NCBI RefSeq assembly: GCF_024611995.1
Contig: NZ_CP102509.1
Location: 2,356,001-2,420,000 of the forward strand
Source of the DNA: Streptomyces sp. NBC_00162
GTDB lineage: Bacteria; Actinomycetota; Actinomycetes; Streptomycetales; Streptomycetaceae
Length of the DNA: 64,000 nucleotides
Direction: 5' to 3'
Shown: positions 36,313-43,255 of the stretch, one piece after another
Position numbering within the stretch: the first letter of the stretch is position 1
Layout of the letters: every line of letters starts with the position of its first letter
Notes under the pieces: generated by a model
Database searches by the model: none
Told to the model about the DNA's origin: nothing
What the model saw: the letters and a program-made list of their open reading frames with translations, nothing else
Translations under genes and position numbers: made by a program

Positions 36313-36798
36313 ATGGCACTTGTCGCCCCGCAGTTCCGTACCCGTCAGTTCCGCACCCGTCAGTTCCGTACCCGCCGGCTCATCGACGGCCCGCGTACGC
36401 CCCGGCTCGCCACGGTGTTCACGGGAGCCGGGGTGGCGCTGGTGCCGTGGGTGCTGGTGCTGGCGAAGACCGTGCCGCAGACCACCGAGGTCTCCCACTG
36501 GTCGACCGCGTGGATCGGCCTGGACCTGATGCTGGCCGCCGGGTTGACCGGGACGGGGATGCTGCTGCGCAAACGCAGCCCCCTGGTGTCCCCGGTGGCC
36601 GCGGCGACTGCGGCACTGCTCTTGATGGACGCCTGGTTCGACGTCACCACCTCGGCCGGGAGCGACGGTCAGGGGATGGCGCTGCTGCTGGCGGTGGGAG
36701 CGGAGCTGCCGCTGGCGGCGGCGCTGGCCGTGGTCGCCGCACGCACCGCCCGGGGCGTGTCCGTTTCGTTCAAGACGGCCGGCTCGGGTCCGGCCTAG
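36313..36798 (+). CDS. Small integral membrane protein with QFRTR repeats
   Basis: A 161-residue protein. Its N-terminus carries three tandem QFRTR units (residues 7-21) made by three 15-bp DNA repeats. Four membrane helices follow (LATVFTGAGVALVPWVLVLA, GLDLMLAAGLTGTGMLL, VAAATAALLLMDAWFDVTT, MALLLAVGAELPLAAALAVV). Start is ATG at 36313 behind GGAAGGAG. It is divergent from the histidine kinase and upstream of a VOC gene. I do not recognise a named family; function is unknown. Confidence 0.72.
   Translation: MALVAPQFRTRQFRTRQFRTRRLIDGPRTPRLATVFTGAGVALVPWVLVLAKTVPQTTEVSHWSTAWIGLDLMLAAGLTGTGMLLRKRSPLVSPVAAATAALLLMDAWFDVTTSAGSDGQGMALLLAVGAELPLAAALAVVAARTARGVSVSFKTAGSGPA
36331..36375 (+). repeat. 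Three tandem 15-bp repeats
   Basis: Units at 36331-36345, 36346-36360 and 36361-36375 differ at one or two bases and encode QFRTR three times in the membrane-protein N-terminus. Copy number may vary between strains by slippage. Confidence 0.85.
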
Positions 36799-36807
36799 CC
36801 TGCGGGC

Positions 36808-37209
36808 ATGACTCCACGACTCGACATGATCGGCCTGGTCGTCTCCGACATGGCCGCCTCGCTCGCCTTCTACCGCCGGCTGGGGCTGGACGTACCGGCC
36901 GGCGCCGATGACCAGCCGCACGTCGAAGGCACCGCGCCCGGCGGCCTGCGGATCGGCTGGGACACGGAGGAGACCATCCGTTCCTTCGACCCGTCCTGGA
37001 CCCGGCCCACCGGTGACAGCCGCCGCGAGCTGGCCTTCCTGTGCGACTCCCCCGCCGAGGTGGACGCCCTGTACGCCGAGCTGACCGCCGCCGGGGCCCC
37101 CGGGCACCTGAAGCCCTGGGACGCCTTCTGGGGCCAGCGCTATGCCGTGGTCCTCGACCCGGACGGCTGCGGCGTCTCGCTGTTCGCCCCGTCGGCGCCT
37201 GCGACGTAG
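36808..37209 (+). CDS. VOC superfamily (glyoxalase/bleomycin-resistance-like) protein
   Basis: A 133-residue single-domain VOC protein with paired beta-alpha-beta-beta-beta modules: LDMIGLVVSDMAASLAFYRR LG at the start, then RRELAFLCDSPAEVDALYAE and RYAVVLDPDGCGVSLFAP. Metal ligands typical of the family (first His) are not obvious; the first strand has no His/Glu at the usual place. Members include lyases, dioxygenases and antibiotic-binding proteins. ATG start at 36808. Its last 70 bp overlap the convergent AraC gene. Confidence 0.82.
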   Translation: MTPRLDMIGLVVSDMAASLAFYRRLGLDVPAGADDQPHVEGTAPGGLRIGWDTEETIRSFDPSWTRPTGDSRRELAFLCDSPAEVDALYAELTAAGAPGHLKPWDAFWGQRYAVVLDPDGCGVSLFAPSAPAT

Positions 37210-37874
37210 GCGCCGAGCGTGGTCCCGGCCAACGCGCGTACCTCGCGGGCCAGATGGGCCTGGTCGGCGTACCCGGCAACGCAGGCGACCTCGGCGTAGG
37301 GCATGCCCGCCCGGGCCAGCTCGAGGGCGCTGCGCAGCCGGAGCACCCGGCCCAGCGTCCGGGGCCCGTACCCGAAGGCGTCCAGGGAGCGCCGGCGCAG
37401 CTGCCGTTCCCCGAGGCCGACGGCGGCGGCGATCCGGGCCACCGGCCGGCCCGCCCGGAGCAGGGCCACGACCTCGGCGACGAGGGGGTCCGGCGGCCCG
37501 GCCTCGGCGGCGCGACGGGCGGCCAGCGCCTCCAGCCCGGCGCACGGGTTCCCGTACGAGGCCACCCGCCCGGCGAGGCGGCGTACCTCCCCGGCGGGCC
37601 ACAGGTCGTCCAGGGCGACGCGGCGGTCCCGCAGCCGGTGCGCCGGTACGCCGAGCAGCGCGGGCGCGGTGCCGGGCGCGAACCTGATCCCGGCGAAGGC
37701 CCCGCCCGCGACCTCCCCGGCGGGATGCGGCCCGGTGTCCGCCCCGGCCACCAGCAGCCGGCCCTCGACCCACATCAGGTCCATGCACCCGTCGGGCAGG
37801 ACCACCTGGCCGGGGCCTTCGGCGCGCCACAGCACGGCTCCGGGCACGACCGCGGACCGCGTCTCCTCGTACAC
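37140..37874 (-). CDS. AraC family transcriptional regulator
   Basis: A 244-residue regulator. The N-terminal domain (DUF6597-like, VPGAVLWRAEGPGQVVLPDG, CMDLMWVEGRLLVAG) is followed by an AraC-type double HTH (about 140-230). It reads PVARIAAAVGLGERQLRRRS, then FGYGPRTLGRVLRLRSALEL, then EVACVAGYADQAHLAREVRA. This domain plan is common in actinobacteria. Its 3' end overlaps the VOC gene by 70 bp in convergent orientation. The targets are unknown, though the VOC gene is a candidate by position. Confidence 0.85.
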   Translation of the reverse strand: MYEETRSAVVPGAVLWRAEGPGQVVLPDGCMDLMWVEGRLLVAGADTGPHPAGEVAGGAFAGIRFAPGTAPALLGVPAHRLRDRRVALDDLWPAGEVRRLAGRVASYGNPCAGLEALAARRAAEAGPPDPLVAEVVALLRAGRPVARIAAAVGLGERQLRRRSLDAFGYGPRTLGRVLRLRSALELARAGMPYAEVACVAGYADQAHLAREVRALAGTTLGAYVAGADGANSETPQPSGSRTTA

Positions 37875-37911
37875 GCTTCCAGGCTAGTGCCGGGGCCCCG
37901 CCGGGCGCGGG

Positions 37912-39039
37912 TCAGTGCTTGCGCAGCCGCGAGCTGTAGTCCTCCGGCGGCAGGAACTTCGACCAGCGCTCGGGGAACTCGGACGGCATCCCCTCGTCGT
38001 CCTCGTCGTCCTCCGACTCGCCCTCCGCCATCGCCCGCCAGGCCGCCGCCCGTGCGATCAGCTGGGCGGCCTCCGCCTCGCGGACCCGCTCGTTCGCCTC
38101 GCGCGCCGCCGCGGTGGCCACCGAGGGCCAGACCCGGTCGATCGCCGCGTTGACGGCGGCCCCGACGAGGACCGCGAAGGCCGAGATGCCGATCCACAGC
38201 AGCACGGCCACCGGCGCCGCCAGCGAGCCGTAGATCGTCGGCCCCTCCACGGTGTTGGTGAGGTAGATCCGCAGCAGGAACGAGCCCAGCACCCACATCG
38301 CGAGGGCCACCAGCGCGCCCGGCACGTCCTCGATCCACGGCGAGCGCACGGGCACGGACACGTGGTACAGCGTGGTCAGGAAGACGATGGACAGCAGGGT
38401 GACGGTCGGCCAGTACAGCACCGCGATCACGCTGGTGCCCCAGGGCACCAGCCGGACCACCGCGTCGGGTCCGACCACCATCAGCGGCAGCACGACCGCG
38501 CCGATGACCAGCGCGATGACGTACAGCAGGAAGGCCAGCAGCCGGGTCTTGACGATGCCGCGCTGCCCGTCGAGCCCGTACATCACGGTGATGGTGTCGA
38601 TGAAGACGTTCACCGCGCGCGAGCCCGACCACAGGGCGAAGGCGAAACCGAGCGAGATCAGGTCGGGGCGGCCGCGGCCCGTCACGTCGTCCAGCATCGG
38701 CCTGGCGATCTCGTTGACGCCCCGGTCGGACAGGATCGTGCCGACCGCCCCCAGGATGTTCTCCTCGATGCTGGCCACCGTCGTCGTGCCCGTCCAGCCG
38801 TCCACGTAGCCGAGGAGGCCCAGCAGGCCGAGGAAGAGCGGGGGAAGCGAGAGCAGGGTGAAGAAGGCCGCCTCGGCGGCGAGGCCGAGGATCCGGTACT
38901 CGATGCACGAGTTGACGGTGTCCTTCAGGAGCAGCCAGCCCATCTTCCGCTTCGAGACGTTGCGGTAGAGGGCGCGGGCCCGGTGGAGCCGTCCATGGCG
39001 TCCGAGGATCCGCTCGGGTGTTTCTTTTGCTGGCTGCAC
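37912..39039 (-). CDS. YihY/BrkB family inner-membrane protein
   Basis: A 375-residue membrane protein of the YihY/virulence factor BrkB family, with six predicted helices. They include AAFFTLLSLPPLFLGLLGLL, LLAFLLYVIALVIGAVVLPL, TVTLLSIVFLTTLYHVSV and VLLWIGISAFAVLVGAAVNA. An acidic stretch (EGESEDDEDDEG) lies in the cytoplasmic C-terminus. The family's role is not settled; older annotations as ribonuclease BN are incorrect. Start is GTG at 39039, head-to-head with the acyl-CoA dehydrogenase start 17 bp away, so the two promoters overlap the opposite genes' 5' ends. Confidence 0.88.
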   Translation of the reverse strand: MQPAKETPERILGRHGRLHRARALYRNVSKRKMGWLLLKDTVNSCIEYRILGLAAEAAFFTLLSLPPLFLGLLGLLGYVDGWTGTTTVASIEENILGAVGTILSDRGVNEIARPMLDDVTGRGRPDLISLGFAFALWSGSRAVNVFIDTITVMYGLDGQRGIVKTRLLAFLLYVIALVIGAVVLPLMVVGPDAVVRLVPWGTSVIAVLYWPTVTLLSIVFLTTLYHVSVPVRSPWIEDVPGALVALAMWVLGSFLLRIYLTNTVEGPTIYGSLAAPVAVLLWIGISAFAVLVGAAVNAAIDRVWPSVATAAAREANERVREAEAAQLIARAAAWRAMAEGESEDDEDDEGMPSEFPERWSKFLPPEDYSSRLRKH

Positions 39040-39056
39040 GTCCTTACGGTATCCGC

Positions 39057-40706
39057 ATGGCAGCCACCACCCACACAGTCACCAACCAGGCCCCGCCCCT
39101 CGTGGGCCACGACGTCTACGGGGGCGACCGGGCCCTCACCGAGGGCGTGGAGCGGCATCTCGCCTCCGCGGACCCCGAACTCCTCGGCGAGGTGCGGGAG
39201 GAGCTCACCCTCCTCGGCCGCGCCGCCGGTTCCGCGCAGGCCCAGGAGTGGGGCCGGCTGGCGAACGAGAATCCACCCAAGTTGCGGACGCACGACCGGT
39301 ACGGGAACCGGATCGACGAGGTGGAGTTCCATCCCGCCTGGCACCGGCTGCTCGGGAAGGCCGTGTCCTCCGGGCTCACCGACGCCTGGGGCCGGCCGGC
39401 CGGGCACCTGCGGCGCGCCGCCGGGTTCTTCGTGTGGTCCCAGGCCGAGGCCGGGCACGGCTGCCCGGTCTCGATGACGCACGCCGCCGTGCCGGCGCTG
39501 CGGGCCGATCCCGGGCTGGCCGCCGAGTGGGAGCCGCGGCTGACCTCGCACGTGTACGAGGAGGGGCTGGCGCCGGCCGCGCAGAAGAGCGGCGTGCTCT
39601 TCGGCATGGGGATGACGGAGAAGCAGGGCGGCAGCGACGTACGGGCGAACACGACGGCCGCGGTGCCGCTGGACGCTTCGGGCGAGTACGTGCTGACCGG
39701 GCACAAGTGGTTCTGCTCGGCGCCGATGTCCGACGGGTTCCTGGTGCTGGCGCAGGCTCCGGGAGGGCTGACCTGCTTCCTGGTGCCGCGGGTGCTGCCG
39801 GACGGCACGCGCAACGTCTTCGCGATCCAGCGGCTGAAGGACAAGCTGGGCAACCGGTCGAACGCGTCGAGCGAGGTGGAGTTCGACGGGACCTGGGCGC
39901 GGCGGGTGGGCGAGGAGGGCCGGGGGGTGCGGACCATCATCGAGATGGTCGCGGCGACCCGGCTGGACTGTGTCATCGGCTCGGCCTCGCTGATGCGGCA
40001 GGCCCTGACGCAGGCCGCTCACCATGCGGAGCACCGCTCTGCTTTCGGAGCACCGCTCATCGACCAGCCGCTGATGCGCAACGTCCTCGCCGACCTCGCC
40101 CTGGAATCGGAGGCGGCGACCACCCTGACCCTGCGGCTCGCGGCCGCCTACGACGCCGGGACCGACCAGGAGAAGGCCTTCCTGCGCCTCGCCGTGCCCG
40201 CCGCCAAATACTGGGTGACCAAGCGCTGTACGCCGATGGTCGCGGAGGCCCTGGAGTGTCTGGGCGGCAACGGCTACGTCGAGGAGTCCGGACTGCCGAG
40301 ACTGCTGCGCGAATCCCCGCTGAACTCCATCTGGGAGGGCTCGGGCAACGTCCAGGCCCTGGACGTGCTGCGCGCCCTGCAGCGGGAACCGCAGGCGCTG
40401 AACGCCTTCCTCCAGGAGGTCGGCCAGGCCCGGGGCGCGGACCACCGGCTGGATTCGGCCATCAAGGACCTGCTGACCGAGCTCGCCGACCTGGAGGGCA
40501 TCGAGGCCCGGGCCCGCCGGGTGGTCGAGCGCATGGCCCTGGTGCTCCAGGGGTCGCTGCTGGTGCGGTGGGCCCCGCCGGAGGTGGCGGACGCGTTCTG
40601 TGCCTCGCGGCTGGGAGGCGACTGGGGAGCGGCCTTCGGCACGCTGCCGCACAGCCTCGACCTGGGCGCCGTAGTGGAACGGGCGCGGATCACGGGCGGG
40701 GAGTAG
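39057..40706 (+). CDS. AidB-like acyl-CoA dehydrogenase family protein
   Basis: A 549-residue flavoprotein. The AidB-type signature MTEKQGGSDVRANTT lies at about 196-210. It is followed by the acyl-CoA dehydrogenase motifs RLKDKLGNRSNASSEVEF and TRLDCVIGSASLMRQALTQA and a C-terminal block with ECLGGNGYVEESGLPRL. Length (about 540-550) matches AidB of E. coli, which is induced by alkylating agents, binds DNA and FAD, and is thought to protect against DNA alkylation. The catalytic Glu seen in true dehydrogenases is not assigned here. ATG start at 39057, 17 bp from the divergent BrkB start. Confidence 0.85.
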   Translation: MAATTHTVTNQAPPLVGHDVYGGDRALTEGVERHLASADPELLGEVREELTLLGRAAGSAQAQEWGRLANENPPKLRTHDRYGNRIDEVEFHPAWHRLLGKAVSSGLTDAWGRPAGHLRRAAGFFVWSQAEAGHGCPVSMTHAAVPALRADPGLAAEWEPRLTSHVYEEGLAPAAQKSGVLFGMGMTEKQGGSDVRANTTAAVPLDASGEYVLTGHKWFCSAPMSDGFLVLAQAPGGLTCFLVPRVLPDGTRNVFAIQRLKDKLGNRSNASSEVEFDGTWARRVGEEGRGVRTIIEMVAATRLDCVIGSASLMRQALTQAAHHAEHRSAFGAPLIDQPLMRNVLADLALESEAATTLTLRLAAAYDAGTDQEKAFLRLAVPAAKYWVTKRCTPMVAEALECLGGNGYVEESGLPRLLRESPLNSIWEGSGNVQALDVLRALQREPQALNAFLQEVGQARGADHRLDSAIKDLLTELADLEGIEARARRVVERMALVLQGSLLVRWAPPEVADAFCASRLGGDWGAAFGTLPHSLDLGAVVERARITGGE

Positions 40707-40815
40707 TCCCCAAACCGCTCCGAGCCGGGATCCGGGCCCGTCGACCGGGAACAGGAGTGGCGCCGCGCCGACTCGGCACCACCCCTGATCCCAGAAGCCC
40801 CGAGGAGGAGCTGTC

Positions 40816-40832
40816 ACGCCGCTGAGCGGCGT
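40816..40832. terminator. Hairpin after the acyl-CoA dehydrogenase gene
   Basis: Perfect 8-bp arms (40816-40823 and 40825-40832) about a single base lie 110 bp after the stop. They could terminate or act as an operator in the gap before the GAF regulator. Confidence 0.35.
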
Positions 40833-40870
40833 CCGGACAGTTTCGGTCGGGTGACCGGGACTTGGCGAGA

Positions 40871-40888
40871 GTTGCATACCGTTGCAAC
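40871..40888. promoter_or_regulatory. GTTGCA repeats upstream of the GAF regulator
   Basis: GTTGCATACCGTTGCAAC holds GTTGCA twice, 10 bp apart in direct orientation, and reads also as an inverted repeat (GTTGCA/TGCAAC). It lies 35-52 bp before the GTG start of the GAF-domain regulator, a position that fits autoregulation. Confidence 0.5.
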
Positions 40889-40922
40889 CTTTGAGTCGTC
40901 CTGTTCGCACGGGGAGGTTCCG

Positions 40923-42233
40923 GTGGCCGACACCACAGGCAGCACGGTCGATGTGGCCCGCATCTCGGCCATGGACGCACGGGAGGCCGCGCGTCTGCTC
41001 AAGGGCGTACGGGCGGCGGCGCTGGCCGGGGACCGTCCCCCGGCCGCGCCGCGCCCGGAGATCGCCGAGTCCTGGCGCCGGATGCTGGCGGGCGGGGTGC
41101 ACCCGGACCGGGACGCGCGCTCGCGGATGCTGTCGGCCGCCGAGACCGAGGAGCGGCGGCACGTCTCACCGCTGCGGGAGATCCTCCCGGTGCTCCGGGA
41201 GGGGCTGCTGCCGGCCCTGGACGAGGCCCTGCACATCATGGTCGTGGCCGACGCGGAGGGGCGGCTGCTGTGGCGGGAGGGCCACTCCTCCATCCTGCGC
41301 AAGGCTGACCGGCTCGGCTTCGCGGTGGGGGCCGACTGGGACGAGGGCGTGGTCGGCACGAACGGGGTGGGCACGGCCCTGGTGACCCGGCGGCCGGTCC
41401 AGGTGTTCTCGGCGGAGCACTTCGTCTCCAGCCACCACGACTGGACCTGCGCGGGCGCGCCCGTACGGGATCCGCGCGACGGGCGGCTGCTGGGCGTGGT
41501 CGACGTGAGCGGCCCGCTGGCCACCATGCACCCGGCGACCCTGGCCTGGGTGAGCTCGGTGGCCCGGCTCGCGGAGCGGGAGCTGCGCGTACGGCACCTG
41601 GAGTCGCTGGAGCGGCTGCGGGCGGTGGCGGCCCCGCTGCTGGCCCGGCTGCCGGGGCGGGCCCTCGCCGTGGACCCGAACGGCTGGACGGCGGCCGTGA
41701 CGGGCCTGGCCCCCGTGGACCGCGTCCCGCTGCCGAAGTCCTTCGGGCCGGGGCGGGTGTGGGTGCCGCAGCTCGGCGACTGCGCGGTGGAGCCGCTGCC
41801 CGGCGGCTGGCTGCTGCGGATCGCGCAGGACCGTACGAGCACCGGGGTGACCCGGGTGGTGCTCGACCTCAGCCGGGCGGGGTCCTGGTCGGCGACGGTG
41901 TACGGGGCCGCCGGGAGCTGGTCGCAGGAGCTGAGCCCGCGCCACGCGGAGCTGCTGTTCCTGCTGGCGGAGAGCCCGCGGGGGCGCTCGGCGGCGGAGC
42001 TGTCCGGGGAGCTGTTCGGTGACCCGACACGCACGGTGACGGTCCGCGCGGAGATGTCCCGGGTACGCCGCAACCTCGCGGGCGTGCTGACCCACCGGCC
42101 GTACCGGTTCACGCAGGACGTGGAGGTGGAGGTGATCCGCCCCCAGGACCCGGCCGCGCTCCTCCCCCACTCCACCGCGCCCGCGGTGATCCGGGCCCGC
42201 CTGGGCCGCAGGGGGCCGGACGTGATTCCCTGA
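40923..42233 (+). CDS. GAF-domain transcriptional regulator (AcoR-like N-terminus, no AAA+ domain)
   Basis: A 436-residue protein. Residues 40-100 resemble the AcoR N-terminus (EIAESWRRMLAGGVHPDRD). A GAF domain (about 90-220; HIMVVADAEGRLLWREG, GTNGVGTALVTRRPVQVFSA, EHFVSSHHDWTCAGAPVRDP) follows. The C-terminus has an HTH-like region (SPRHAELLFLLAESPRGRSA, RTVTVRAEMSRVRRNL). No sigma-54 AAA+ module is present. Related proteins lie near alcohol or aldehyde dehydrogenases in actinobacteria; none is seen here. Start is GTG at 40923, behind GGGGAGG; the frame to 40851 is rejected. Confidence 0.83.
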   Translation: MADTTGSTVDVARISAMDAREAARLLKGVRAAALAGDRPPAAPRPEIAESWRRMLAGGVHPDRDARSRMLSAAETEERRHVSPLREILPVLREGLLPALDEALHIMVVADAEGRLLWREGHSSILRKADRLGFAVGADWDEGVVGTNGVGTALVTRRPVQVFSAEHFVSSHHDWTCAGAPVRDPRDGRLLGVVDVSGPLATMHPATLAWVSSVARLAERELRVRHLESLERLRAVAAPLLARLPGRALAVDPNGWTAAVTGLAPVDRVPLPKSFGPGRVWVPQLGDCAVEPLPGGWLLRIAQDRTSTGVTRVVLDLSRAGSWSATVYGAAGSWSQELSPRHAELLFLLAESPRGRSAAELSGELFGDPTRTVTVRAEMSRVRRNLAGVLTHRPYRFTQDVEVEVIRPQDPAALLPHSTAPAVIRARLGRRGPDVIP

Positions 42234-42238
42234 CCTGC

Positions 42239-42802
42239 ATGAGCACCATCACCCTCACCACCTGGTCCCTGGAAATGACCTCGCCGGCGGACCTGATACC
42301 CGCGACCGCGCCGGGCCCGGAGATCACCATCGTCCGGGCGGAGGTCCCCTCTCCCGAGTTCAGCCGCTTCCTGTACGCCTCCGTGGGCGGTGACATCCAC
42401 TGGACGGACCGGCTGTCCCTGACCCGCGACCAGTGGGTGGAGCAGCTGGGGCGGCCGGGCGTGGAGACGTGGGTGGCGTACGACCGCGGTACGCCGGCGG
42501 GGTACGTGGAGTTCGACGCCCAGGACGACGGCGTGGTCGAGATCATCTACTTCGGCCTGCTGCCGGACTTCCGGGGGCGGCGCATCGGGGGGCACCTGCT
42601 GTCGGTGGGTGTGGCCCGCGCGTGGGACCTCGGGACCCGTTGGCCGGACCGCGAGCCGACGCGGCGCGTCTGGCTCCACACGTGCAGCCAGGACGGCCCG
42701 ACGGCGATGGACAACTACCTGCGGCGCGGCTTCAAGCTCTTCGAGACGGAAACGGAATCCAAGGAGGACACTCCGACCCCGGGCCCCTGGCCGGGGGCGT
42801 AG
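42239..42802 (+). CDS. GNAT family N-acetyltransferase
   Basis: A 187-residue acetyltransferase. The acetyl-CoA loop LLPDFRGRRIGGHLLSVGV lies at about 103-121 and a following helix carries RRVWLHTCSQDGPTAMDNYL. WVAYDRGTPAGYVEFD and VVEIIYFGLLPDF are the preceding strands. The substrate is not predictable. ATG start at 42239, 5 bp past the regulator stop, so it may be cotranscribed with it. Its codon use and length are ordinary. Confidence 0.87.
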   Translation: MSTITLTTWSLEMTSPADLIPATAPGPEITIVRAEVPSPEFSRFLYASVGGDIHWTDRLSLTRDQWVEQLGRPGVETWVAYDRGTPAGYVEFDAQDDGVVEIIYFGLLPDFRGRRIGGHLLSVGVARAWDLGTRWPDREPTRRVWLHTCSQDGPTAMDNYLRRGFKLFETETESKEDTPTPGPWPGA

Positions 42803-43255
42803 CCCCTCCGGAGCGGGATGAGCCCAATCCGGCCACGCGCGCACGGGAGTGACCCCGATCACCGCGTACCACGATGCGAGACGACTTCGTCCGGATTGTG
42901 GACAGTAGTGGACTCCTCCAATCGGCACATGACACGCTTCCGCCATGAATGGAGCTGGAATTGCCTTGGTGAGTCGGCGGCACGTCGACCTCGGCCGCAT
43001 GTCCAGCGCCATCTGTCCGGCGTGCTGACGGAACCAGCAACCGCCGCACATCGTCGCAATCCCGGCATCGTCGCCGTGGACGTGGCGATCAGCCCAGCCC
43101 CCTGAAGGCCGAATACCGCCCTGCCCGCCGGCAACCCCGGCAACGGCGGTGATCAGCCACACCCGCTCAGCGACGCCGACGTGACGGGGGCGCGCGCCAC
43201 CGCTCCCCCCTGCTCCCCGCTCCTGCCCTGAGCCGCCGACGAAGGACGTACCGCC
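42803..43255. other. Leader region of the sulfate-assimilation operon
   Basis: A 453-bp gap holding one short ORF (42945-43028, annotated separately) and no other supported gene. Two GTGGAC units lie at about 42898-42915 before it. After it, a nested hairpin (43127-43141, GCCGG/CCGGC; outer arms CCGCC/GGCGG) is a candidate attenuator stem. Transcription of the operon must begin upstream of or within this region. Confidence 0.55.
42945..43028 (+). CDS. Cysteine-ending leader peptide of the sulfate-assimilation operon
   Basis: A 27-residue ORF ending VSRRHVDLGRMSSAIC-PAC with cysteines at positions 24 and 27. Streptomycete genomes carry annotated 'putative leader peptides' with this SRRHVDLGR-SSAIC core upstream of sulfur genes, and polycysteine leader ORFs act as cysteine-sensing attenuators in mycobacteria. 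When charged cysteinyl-tRNA is scarce, the ribosome would stall on the Cys codons and change folding of the downstream leader (227 bp to sulfite reductase). No good RBS precedes the ATG, so translation may be leaderless or begin at a later GTG (42969). Positional and family evidence are strong; the mechanism is inferred. Confidence 0.78.
   Translation: MNGAGIALVSRRHVDLGRMSSAICPAC

Noticed and set aside
42818..43105. A 95-codon frame in the sulfur-operon leader
   Set aside because: It has no RBS and no conserved features, and it overlaps the recognised leader peptide in another frame.
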